DNA of 64,000 nucleotides, taken from positions 682,001 through 746,000 of the forward strand of contig NC_017954.1 in assembly GCF_000264495.1 (NCBI RefSeq), in the 5' to 3' direction. The notes under the pieces are model-generated. The model worked only from the letters and a program-made list of their open reading frames with translations, did no database searches and was not told the DNA's origin. Position 1 is the stretch's first letter. Every line of letters starts with the position of its first letter. The translations under genes were made by a program, and so were the position numbers. Source of the stretch: Thermogladius calderae 1633. Lineage in GTDB: Archaea; Thermoproteota; Thermoprotei_A; Sulfolobales; Desulfurococcaceae. Below are positions 17,050 through 24,485 of this stretch, piece by piece.

Positions 17050-18626
17050 GCCCTCTCGACCTCCTCCTTACTCATTCGCTTCGCACAGGACATCATAAGA
17101 CCGACCTCCTCCATACTCAGCTCCCCGGGCCTGAAAACACCCATAACCTCACCGTTACATAGGATGACTACCTTATCACTCAACTCGAGTACTTCCTGGA
17201 GATCGCTCGAGATCAGCAGGACTCCCGCGCCCGCCTCGCTCATCTCGACGATCATCTTTCTAACGAAGTTGGTGGCGGCGATATCTAGGCCTGCTGTGGG
17301 CTCGCCTGCTATCACTAGGAGCGGCTTTCTTTCGAGTTCTCTCCCCACGATCAGCCTCTGTATGTTCCCCCCTGACAGCTTCCCTGCGTTGGTGAAGACG
17401 CTCGGGGTCTTCACACTGAACTTTTCCACAACTTTTTTAGCGTAGTCGACCATCCCCTTCTTGTCAAGTACCCTTAACCCGATCCTGTCAAGCAGACTTT
17501 TCCTACCCTCGAGATGCACCTTCTCTAAGTATATGTTCTCGTACACCGGTAGTTCAGCCGCAACACCGTATCTCAACCTGTCTTCAGGGATCAGGGACAC
17601 CCCCATCTTGATCCTCTCGGCTGTAGGGGAGCGAGTAATGTCCTTCCCCTCTAGCAGAATCCTACCCCTCCACGCGGGTCTCAAGCCGTATATCGCTTCA
17701 GCAAGCTCTCTCTGACCACTACCAGCGACTCCGGCGACGCCGACGATCTCGCCCTTCCTGACGACCAGGTTAACGGCTTTCAGGGAGTCCTCTCCCCTGT
17801 CGCCTTTCACCCACAAGTCAACTACCTCGAGTAGTTTACCGGCCGGTCTAACATGCTTTCCGAACTTCTCCTCGATATTAACTGCTCTCGAACCTATCAT
17901 AAGCGTTGCCAGCAGTTGCTTGGTAGCCTCGTGTCCAGCGAGCTCACCTACTACCTTACCTGCTCGCATGACCACGATCCTGTCTGCGATCTCCATGACC
18001 TCGTCTAATTTGTGGCTTATGAAGACAACGGATATCCCCCTACTCTTCAGGTTGCGTATGGTCTTGAACAGCTCTCTTACCTCGATCGGCGACAATACCG
18101 ATGTTGGCTCGTCTAGTATTAAAACCTCCACTCTCCTGTAGAGCGCCTTAAGTATCTCTACTTTCTGTTTTTCGCCCGCCGACAACTCGTATGCCTTCTT
18201 CAAGGGGTCTACGTAAAGCCCGATGGTTTTCATGAACTCGTCGATCTCCTTAGCCAGCTTCTCCAAGTCGTAGAAAACTTTAAACTTCTCCGCTCCCAGA
18301 ACTATGTTCTCCGCTACTGTCAAGTCGTCCACTAGTGTGAAATGCTGGTGAACCATCCCTACACCGTTCTCAATCGCGTCCCGCGGCGAGCGGTGCAACA
18401 CTTTTCTCCCTTTAATGTGTATTTCGCCCTCGTCAGGAAGGTAGAGGCCGTACAGGACGTTCATCAAGGTGGTCTTACCGGCACCGTTCTCGCCTAGTAT
18501 GGCTAGTACTTCGCCCCTACAGATCTTTAGGTCGACGTGGTCGTTGGCTACGACCCCTGGAAACCTCTTGACTATACCTCGCATCTCAACTATGGCTTGG
18601 CACTCGTTAGAACTCATGGGGGCCAC
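17037..18626 (-). CDS. BMP-type ABC importer ATPase, two ABC domains
   Basis: Two fused nucleotide-binding domains, as in YufO/NupO and ribose ATPases. Domain 1 has Walker A GENGAGKTT, the signature LSAGEKQKVEI and Walker B VLILDEPTSVLSP. Domain 2 has the loosened Walker A GVAGSGQRE, the signature LSGGNIQRLIVG and Walker B LLVIAGEPTAGLD. The weak second Walker A is normal for the family and means that only one site hydrolyses ATP well. Length (529 aa) is typical. It stands second in the operon after the binding protein. Confidence 0.9.
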   Translation of the reverse strand: MAPMSSNECQAIVEMRGIVKRFPGVVANDHVDLKICRGEVLAILGENGAGKTTLMNVLYGLYLPDEGEIHIKGRKVLHRSPRDAIENGVGMVHQHFTLVDDLTVAENIVLGAEKFKVFYDLEKLAKEIDEFMKTIGLYVDPLKKAYELSAGEKQKVEILKALYRRVEVLILDEPTSVLSPIEVRELFKTIRNLKSRGISVVFISHKLDEVMEIADRIVVMRAGKVVGELAGHEATKQLLATLMIGSRAVNIEEKFGKHVRPAGKLLEVVDLWVKGDRGEDSLKAVNLVVRKGEIVGVAGVAGSGQRELAEAIYGLRPAWRGRILLEGKDITRSPTAERIKMGVSLIPEDRLRYGVAAELPVYENIYLEKVHLEGRKSLLDRIGLRVLDKKGMVDYAKKVVEKFSVKTPSVFTNAGKLSGGNIQRLIVGRELERKPLLVIAGEPTAGLDIAATNFVRKMIVEMSEAGAGVLLISSDLQEVLELSDKVVILCNGEVMGVFRPGELSMEEVGLMMSCAKRMSKEEVERAWGT

Positions 18627-18651
18627 CGCAGAGGTGTTTGGGTGGAAAAAA

Positions 18652-19677
18652 CTAAGGAGTGAACCCGGTGCTTATAGTCCCGTTTATAATCCCCTTTATC
18701 ACGTCCTGTGCTTTTTGCCATAAGTCGCTAGGACAGGCGCTACCCTGTATAAGCTTAATCCCGCCGTTGGCTAGGTCAGCCCAGTAGTACTGTCCTCCAC
18801 TAGCTAACTTCCCTGACAGGTAGTCGTTGTAGAACTGGGAGTACACGGCACTCCAGTCCCACACCTCTCCTACCAGCAACTGCTCGGCGTATAGTTCTGG
18901 GTGATACGTCGAGCTCGGCATTATGAAGACGCCGGGGAACTCCTTTACAGCGCTTATTGCGCCGAGCTGGACTCCGTCACCCATGGACTTTATGACGTCT
19001 ACGTGGTACTGCTGTATGAGACTCTCGGTAGCCAGTTTAGCCTTTGTCACGTCGTGGAAATCACCAGTGTAGACTACGTGTAAGACCTTGTCCGGGTCGT
19101 AGCCAGCGTACTTTATACCGTTCCTTAGGCCGATCTCGCACAAACCGAGCTCGGAGACATTCATCCCGGCTACGTAGCCTATCTGCTTCGTTTTAGATAT
19201 CTGGATGGCTATATACCCCTCGACGAAGCAGGACTGGTCTGTCCTAATGTTCGCTCCGCTTACCTGTGGTCCTACGTACTCTTTGGCTCCAGCTATAGCG
19301 AGGTAGTAGACGCCCGGAGTCTGGCTGGCTATCTGCGCGAAGGGCGGGCCGAACTGAAAGCCGACACCGACGATTAGTTTGTACCCCTGCTGGGCGTACG
19401 ACTTAGCGACGCTAACGATCTGCGTAGGGTCGTAGACTCCTTGAACCCACGCGTACTTGACTTCGGGGTGAGATCCGACAAACGATAACATTGACTGGTA
19501 TCCGGCCTCGTTCCACGCCGTATCTGTTATACTTCCAGGAAAAATGAACGCCATCGCAACCTGCATCGGTGTCGTGACCGTTGTAGCTGGTCGCGTGACA
19601 TTGGCGACGTAGTAGCCTACAAGACCTGCAACAACAGCTATTATAACTATAATTGCTACCAACAAGCTCTTACTCAT
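18652..19677 (-). CDS. BMP-family substrate-binding protein
   Basis: Basic-membrane-protein (PnrA/Med) family binding protein. Residues about 5-27 form a hydrophobic N-terminal membrane anchor; no lipobox is present. The mature part shows the BMP features IFPGSITDTAWNEAGY (ligand loop with the Trp), LIVGVGFQFGPPFAQIA and IKSMGDGVQLGAI. Relatives bind purine nucleosides, so nucleoside capture outside the cell is the likely job. It is the first gene of the four-gene importer operon, with A/T-rich promoter elements at about 19693-19721 on the minus strand. The gene order binding protein, ATPase, permease, permease is the common one. Confidence 0.88.
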   Translation of the reverse strand: MSKSLLVAIIVIIAVVAGLVGYYVANVTRPATTVTTPMQVAMAFIFPGSITDTAWNEAGYQSMLSFVGSHPEVKYAWVQGVYDPTQIVSVAKSYAQQGYKLIVGVGFQFGPPFAQIASQTPGVYYLAIAGAKEYVGPQVSGANIRTDQSCFVEGYIAIQISKTKQIGYVAGMNVSELGLCEIGLRNGIKYAGYDPDKVLHVVYTGDFHDVTKAKLATESLIQQYHVDVIKSMGDGVQLGAISAVKEFPGVFIMPSSTYHPELYAEQLLVGEVWDWSAVYSQFYNDYLSGKLASGGQYYWADLANGGIKLIQGSACPSDLWQKAQDVIKGIINGTISTGFTP

Positions 19678-19842
19678 ACCACTCGCCTATTGTTATATAT
19701 TTCCTTGGTTGGAATAAATAAACGTAGTCTTTTTTTATATGCTTTATTACAAAAACCCCAAAAATCAACACAACTAGATAGACTGTTCGAGTAAGCCAAA
19801 ATATTAGGAGTCAAAGAGATCGCATGAATTCTGGTCGTGTAG

Positions 19843-20313
19843 ATGGCGGTGGCCGGAGTCGAGATAAGAGCGTCTAGGGAGGAAGACATCCCCACACTAC
19901 TGGAGATCGAACGGGAGTGTTTCCCACCAGACCTGGCTTACGACAGGTCGGTCTTCGAGGAGCTATTTACGATTATTAACGGGGTTGTACTAGTAGCCGA
20001 AGTAGGTGGAAGAGTCATTGGGTACGCGGCTGGGGTCGTCGAGGAGGGTTATGGGCACGTAGTCTCGATTGCTGTGGCTCCCAGCTGGCAGGGGAAAGGG
20101 GTCGGGTCACTCCTTCTCGAGAAACTCGAGGAGAAGTTGAGGGGGCTCGGAGCGGCGTGCTTTGTGCTAGAGGTCGCTGTAGACAACGAGAGGGCACTAA
20201 GGCTCTACACAAAGAGTGGTTACCGTGTAGTACGCGTACTCAAAGGTTACTATGGTGGTAGAGACGGGTTTCTAATGGTCAAGGGCTGTCTATACTTAAA
20301 CGAGCATGCATAA
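19843..20313 (+). CDS. GNAT acetyltransferase, RimI-like
   Basis: A 156-residue GNAT domain: IRASREEDIPTLLEIERECFP at the N-terminus, the acetyl-CoA binding V-A-P-S-W-Q-G-K-G-V-G-S (Q/R-x-x-G-x-G/A) near residue 84, and DNERALRLYTKSGYRVVRVLKGYY, the NxxA-x-x-LY-x-x-xGF pattern of RimI/Naa-type enzymes. The substrate is likely a protein N-terminus, but the protein differs from the Ard1-type enzyme at 44403-44960, so the window encodes two such enzymes. ATG 19843 follows a TATA-like AAAATATTA at 19798-19806. Confidence 0.8.
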   Translation: MAVAGVEIRASREEDIPTLLEIERECFPPDLAYDRSVFEELFTIINGVVLVAEVGGRVIGYAAGVVEEGYGHVVSIAVAPSWQGKGVGSLLLEKLEEKLRGLGAACFVLEVAVDNERALRLYTKSGYRVVRVLKGYYGGRDGFLMVKGCLYLNEHA

Positions 20314-20366
20314 TCGGAAGTGTACAAGTTCGGTCTTTCACCGTTTTCTTTATATGTCAAAAGTTA

Positions 20367-20380
20367 ACGTTTATATATGG
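20367..20380 (+). promoter_or_regulatory. TATA box of the citrate-like operon
   Basis: CGTTTATATATGGG at 20367-20380, centred about 36 bp before ATG 20411, the best promoter in the gap. A second A/T-rich element (CTTTATATG, near 20349-20357) is farther upstream. Confidence 0.55.
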
Positions 20381-20410
20381 GCTGATTCTCTATGTATTCC
20401 ACGATAAGCC

Positions 20411-21694
20411 ATGGATCGGCTGTTTAGGGACGTTTTCCCGTTTACCGAGCCTCCCAGGGTCAAAGTCGTTAACTGGGCTAAGACTGTCCTCTCCAAGATC
20501 TACTTGACCGACACGACACTTAGAGACGGGCAGCAGGGGTGGAAGTACCTCAGTGTAGAAGAAGGGCTCGAGATCTACGAGTTACTCCACGAGATCGGGG
20601 GCAAGGGGTCTATACGCTCAACAGAGGTCTTCCTCTACACGGGGCGTGACAGGGCTCTCGCAAAGGCTATAATGGAGAAGGGCTACGAGTACCCCAAGCC
20701 GGTGGCGTGGATCAGGGCTAGTCTCCAGGACCTCAACCTGGTGTCCGAGACAGGTCTAGACGAGGCCGTCGTTTTGATGTCGATATCGGACTACCACATA
20801 GTCTACAAGTTTAACTCGACTAGAGACGTGGTTATCGGTAAATACATTAGCGTAGCTGAGGAAGCCTTCAAGAGGGGTATTAAGGTCAAAGCGTCTCTAG
20901 AGGACGTGACCAGGGCGGACCTGGACAACGTGGTGATACCCTTCCTCCAGAAGTTGATCAACCTGAGCGAGAAGTACGGAGTTCAGCTGAAAGTCAAGCT
21001 ACCTGACACACTCGGCGTGGGGATGCCTTTCGAGTTCGTTCCGCCGCCACGGGGTATACCAGCCCTCGTCACACGCATCAGGGAGAAGACGGGCCTACCA
21101 GAGGAGGACATCGAGTTCCACGGGCACAACGACCTGGGGCTAGCTGTAGCGAACCACCTTGCAGCCTGGTTTTACGGCGCGGCGTCCTCCAACGTCACAC
21201 TTCTGGGTATAGGGGAGAGGGCGGGCAATTGCCCCCTGGAGGTCATGGCGATCCACTACGCTGGCATAAAGGGGTTGTCGGACATTAACCTTAAGCCCCT
21301 GGGGAGGGTCAGGGAGCTATTCGAGAAGATGGGGTACAGGGTGCCAGATCATCTGCCCATACTTGGCAAGAACGCCTTCAAGACCAAGGCCGGGATCCAC
21401 GCGGACGGTCTGCTCAAGAACCCTGAGGTTTACCTGCCCTTCGACCCCTACTACCTCTTGGGCATCCCCGTGGGCGTCGAGATCACCCCCCACTCGGGGA
21501 GGGCCGCCGTGGCTCTCTGGTTAAAGCAAGTACTGGGCGAGGACTCTATCTCGAAGGACAGCCAGGCAATACAGCAGATCTTCGACGAGGTAGTCCAGCT
21601 CTTCGAGAAGACTGGTAGGACACAGCCCCTTACAGACGAGGAGATGCTCGAGATCGCGTCGAAGTACTACCCAAAGTTGAGGGAAAAGCGGTGA
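20411..21694 (+). CDS. Homocitrate synthase-family enzyme, candidate Re-citrate synthase
   Basis: DRE-TIM metallolyase of the isopropylmalate/homocitrate synthase family. DTTLRDGQQGW (near residue 38) is the metal/catalytic start of the barrel and FHGHNDLG (near 235) holds the metal-binding HxH. It lacks the C-terminal LeuA leucine-sensing domain (427 aa in all). The wording around the barrel (SISDYHIVYKF, PPRGIPALVTRIREKTGLPEEDIEFHGHND, LLGIGERAGNCPLE) resembles, from memory, the subgroup of anaerobe proteins that contains the Re-face citrate synthases. Together with the downstream isocitrate-type dehydrogenase I infer acetyl-CoA + oxaloacetate -> citrate; homocitrate or isopropylmalate synthesis stay possible. 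First of four tightly packed genes. Confidence 0.6.
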   Translation: MDRLFRDVFPFTEPPRVKVVNWAKTVLSKIYLTDTTLRDGQQGWKYLSVEEGLEIYELLHEIGGKGSIRSTEVFLYTGRDRALAKAIMEKGYEYPKPVAWIRASLQDLNLVSETGLDEAVVLMSISDYHIVYKFNSTRDVVIGKYISVAEEAFKRGIKVKASLEDVTRADLDNVVIPFLQKLINLSEKYGVQLKVKLPDTLGVGMPFEFVPPPRGIPALVTRIREKTGLPEEDIEFHGHNDLGLAVANHLAAWFYGAASSNVTLLGIGERAGNCPLEVMAIHYAGIKGLSDINLKPLGRVRELFEKMGYRVPDHLPILGKNAFKTKAGIHADGLLKNPEVYLPFDPYYLLGIPVGVEITPHSGRAAVALWLKQVLGEDSISKDSQAIQQIFDEVVQLFEKTGRTQPLTDEEMLEIASKYYPKLREKR

Positions 21695-21699
21695 TTTAA

Positions 21700-22914
21700 T
21701 TGCCGTTTATCGAGAGACTTTTGTCGAAAAGGCTCGGCAAAGAGGTCTCTCCGGGAGACATGGTCTTTGTACCCGTTGACCTTGTCTACGCGCACGACGG
21801 TACCGCCCCCCTCGTCATAGAAGTTGTAGTCAACGAGCTCAAGCTGGAGAAGAGGCTCGCGCGTAACAAGGCCTTCTTCTTCATAGACCACGCGTCCCCC
21901 GCTCCGACACTGGCTGCCGCGTCTGTTCACAAGAAGATGAGGGAGTTCGCGTCGAGGTTCGGGATAGGCCTCTTTGACGCCGGCGAAGGGATCAGCCACC
22001 AGCTCGTGATCGAGAGCGGCCTGGCCGGCCCAGGCGAAATAGTGGTAGGAGCAGACAGCCACACGCCCACGGTAGGCGTCACAGGAGCCCTAGCCTTGGG
22101 TCTCGGCAGTACAGACGTCGCGGTTGCCCTATCCTACGGGTACACGTGGTTCACGGTTCCCGAGACCGTCGAGGTGGTGTTGATGGGCACCCTCAAACAC
22201 ATGGTGATGGGTAAGGACGTCGCACTTTGGCTTCTCGGGTTGAAGGACGTGGAGAAGTTTCACGGGAGGGTAATCGAGTACGCCGGAGACCTACAGGCGA
22301 TCGGACTCGATGGTCTTGCGACGCTGACCAACATGTCCACGGAGATGATGGCAGTGACCTCAGTAGTACCCCCCGAGGGTCTACGCGAGCAGACCAATGG
22401 ATCGTGGATGGGTAGTGATTACGTGGACGAGATCAGCGTTCAACTAGACGAAGTAGAACCCATGGTCGCGAGGCCGCCCGACGTGTTCAACGTAGCTCCA
22501 GTGAGCTCAGTTGAGGGCGTCGAGGTCGACCAGGTGTTCATAGGCTCGTGTACGAACGGCAGGTTGGAGGACATGGAGGTAGCCGCGAAGATCGCCAGAG
22601 GGAGGAGGGTTAAGAGTGGTGTGAGGTGTATAGTCGCACCGGCCTCGAGGAAGGTCTTGTTAGAGTCTCTTGATAGAGGCTACATTGATATTCTCTTAAA
22701 GGCGGGGTGTATACTGTCGCCCCCGACATGCGGTCCCTGCGTAGGAGCCCACATGGGGCTACTAGCAGAGGGCGAGGTCGCCGTGTCTACTACCAACAGG
22801 AACTTCCCTGGTAGAATGGGACATAGGAAAAGCGAGGTCTATCTCGCCTCGCCTGCTACGGCCATGGCTTCCGCTCTGACCGGGAGAATAACCGACCCGA
22901 GGGTGTTCGCATGA
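21700..22914 (+). CDS. Aconitase/IPM isomerase-family large subunit
   Basis: A 404-residue catalytic subunit of the split aconitase superfamily (LeuC/HacA type). The three cysteines of the 4Fe-4S cluster are in GSCTNGR and PPTCGPCVGAH. Other active-site patches are DHASPAP, GADSHTPTVG and NRNFPGRMG. By family it could act on isopropylmalate, homocitrate/homoaconitate or citrate. Position between a citrate/homocitrate-type synthase and an isocitrate-type dehydrogenase favours citrate-isocitrate isomerisation here. It starts at TTG 21700, 5 bp after the synthase, and overlaps the small subunit by ATGA. Confidence 0.75.
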   Translation: MPFIERLLSKRLGKEVSPGDMVFVPVDLVYAHDGTAPLVIEVVVNELKLEKRLARNKAFFFIDHASPAPTLAAASVHKKMREFASRFGIGLFDAGEGISHQLVIESGLAGPGEIVVGADSHTPTVGVTGALALGLGSTDVAVALSYGYTWFTVPETVEVVLMGTLKHMVMGKDVALWLLGLKDVEKFHGRVIEYAGDLQAIGLDGLATLTNMSTEMMAVTSVVPPEGLREQTNGSWMGSDYVDEISVQLDEVEPMVARPPDVFNVAPVSSVEGVEVDQVFIGSCTNGRLEDMEVAAKIARGRRVKSGVRCIVAPASRKVLLESLDRGYIDILLKAGCILSPPTCGPCVGAHMGLLAEGEVAVSTTNRNFPGRMGHRKSEVYLASPATAMASALTGRITDPRVFA

Positions 22915-23426
22915 TCATAAGGGGGAGAGCTATCAAGCTAGGAGACGACATCTCTACAGACCACATAATATCCGGTAAGTATAAGTTCGAGTTCATAGAC
23001 GACATATCCAAGATGATACCCCACGTGCTAGAGGACGTGATACCCGAGTTCTACAAGAAGGTCAGTAAAGGGGACATCATAGTAGCTGGGAGGAACTTCG
23101 GTAAGGGTTCTAGTAGAGAGCACGCGCCCAGGCTCCTCAAGATGGTCGGCATAAGTGCCGTTGTAGCTAAGAGCTTCGGCTTCATATTCTACCGGAACAG
23201 CGTGAACATCGGTCTCCCGGTCGTCAAGGCGAAAGTCATACCGGACACGGCCGAGTCGGGCGACGTAATCGAGGTCGACCTGGCGAGAGGGATCGTACGC
23301 GACATCACTAAGGGTGTGGAGGAGAAAGTGCCCCCCTACCCTCCCGAGTTCCTGGAGGTGATCTCGGAGGGGGGTATTGTGGAGTACATAAAGAAGAGAG
23401 GTGGCTTACCGTGGTCTACAAGATAG
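22911..23426 (+). CDS. Aconitase/IPM isomerase-family small subunit
   Basis: The 171-residue swivelling domain (LeuD/HacB type). Conserved: GDDISTDHIISGKY at the N-terminus and GRNFGKGSSREHAP, which carries the serines and arginine that bind the substrate carboxylate. The loop after the tyrosine decides substrate in this family: it is YLV in isopropylmalate isomerases and YLRT in homoaconitases, but YKFE here. This fits neither and agrees with another substrate such as citrate/isocitrate. The start overlaps the stop of the large subunit (ATGA), and the end overlaps the dehydrogenase by 16 bp, so all are coupled. Confidence 0.75.
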   Translation: MIIRGRAIKLGDDISTDHIISGKYKFEFIDDISKMIPHVLEDVIPEFYKKVSKGDIIVAGRNFGKGSSREHAPRLLKMVGISAVVAKSFGFIFYRNSVNIGLPVVKAKVIPDTAESGDVIEVDLARGIVRDITKGVEEKVPPYPPEFLEVISEGGIVEYIKKRGGLPWSTR

Positions 23427-24436
23427 GGGTCGTTAGAGGAGACGGTATAGGCCCCGAAGTCGTCGAACAGGCGCTGAGGGTTTTGTCCTTCATCGGCAAC
23501 TTCGAGTTCGTGGAGCTGGGTATAGGGTACACCTACATGAGTAGACACGGCGAGCTCTACCAACGAGACTTCTTCGACGTTGCGAGGGGTCTGGACGCGG
23601 TTTTGAAAGGCCCGCTCAACACCCCTTGGGACAGGCGGGACTTTAGGAGCTTGAACTACCTGATACGTAGAGAGCTCGACCTCTACGCAAACGTCAGGCC
23701 CTTCAAGAGCTACGAGGGCTTGTCCCTGGGTAGGTTCGACTTCACGATCGTCCGCGAAAACCTCGAAGACCTCTACGTTGGCGTTGAGGGCGAGGTGGGG
23801 GGTGTAGCGGTCTCGGTCAGGTTCACCTCGAGACAAGAGGCCGAGCGCGTATCGCGGTTCGCGTTCGAGTACGCTAGACGCGAGGGGCTCGAGAAAGTGA
23901 CGCTGGTGCACAAGGCCAACATCTTGAAGTACACTGACGGGCTACTACGCGAGACATTCTTTGCGGTCGCCAAGGATTACCCGGATATCAGGGCCGAGGA
24001 AGTGCTCGTCGACACATCGGCGTACAAGCTAGTCAGGGAACCCTCCTCGTTCAGGGTGATCTTGACCCCCAACCTCTACGGTGACATCTTGTCCGACCTA
24101 GCCGCCGCACTTGTTGGGGGGCTAGGCCTTTGCGGGTCAGCCCAGATCGGGCCTCGGACAGCCGTTTTCGAGCCGGTTCACGGGGTAGCCTTCGATATAG
24201 CGGGTAAGAACCTCGCAAACCCCTACGGCATGCTGGAGGCGACGAGACTTCTCTTGAAGTACCTCGGGTGGTCGAGGGGTGACAGTAGCTTGTTGAAGTG
24301 GAGCAAGGCTTTAGAGGGCGCTATTAGGAGAGCAGTCCAGGAGCAGGGAGCGGTCACACCAGACCTGGGGGGTAAGTACCACACTAGCGAAGTGGGAGAC
24401 GCGGTACTGAAGAACCTCTCGAGTGAAAACAGTTAA
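23411..24436 (+). CDS. NAD-dependent isocitrate dehydrogenase-like
   Basis: A 341-residue beta-decarboxylating dehydrogenase. The substrate helix reads RSLNYLIRRELDLYANVRP, which contains the S-x-N-x-x-x-R pattern of isocitrate dehydrogenases (Ser113, Asn115, Arg119 in E. coli Icd) and not the leucine-type or homoisocitrate-type pattern. VHKANILKYTDG has the catalytic lysine; GDILSDLAA has metal aspartates. In the cofactor loop HGVAFDIAG, the Asp-Ile pair replaces the Lys-Tyr of NADP enzymes, so NAD+ is the expected cofactor. It would make 2-oxoglutarate for glutamate synthesis. GTG 23411 start, coupled to the small subunit. Confidence 0.72.
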   Translation: MVYKIGVVRGDGIGPEVVEQALRVLSFIGNFEFVELGIGYTYMSRHGELYQRDFFDVARGLDAVLKGPLNTPWDRRDFRSLNYLIRRELDLYANVRPFKSYEGLSLGRFDFTIVRENLEDLYVGVEGEVGGVAVSVRFTSRQEAERVSRFAFEYARREGLEKVTLVHKANILKYTDGLLRETFFAVAKDYPDIRAEEVLVDTSAYKLVREPSSFRVILTPNLYGDILSDLAAALVGGLGLCGSAQIGPRTAVFEPVHGVAFDIAGKNLANPYGMLEATRLLLKYLGWSRGDSSLLKWSKALEGAIRRAVQEQGAVTPDLGGKYHTSEVGDAVLKNLSSENS

Positions 24437-24485
24437 ATCCTCCTCGTCGTAATATACGTCCTTCAATGCTTGGAACGGGTGTTAG

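Noticed and set aside
20411-24436. Plain leucine biosynthesis operon (leuA-leuC-leuD-leuB)
   Set aside because: The synthase lacks the LeuA regulatory domain, the small subunit lacks the YLV loop and the dehydrogenase has the isocitrate S-x-N-x-x-x-R pattern; no ilv genes are near.
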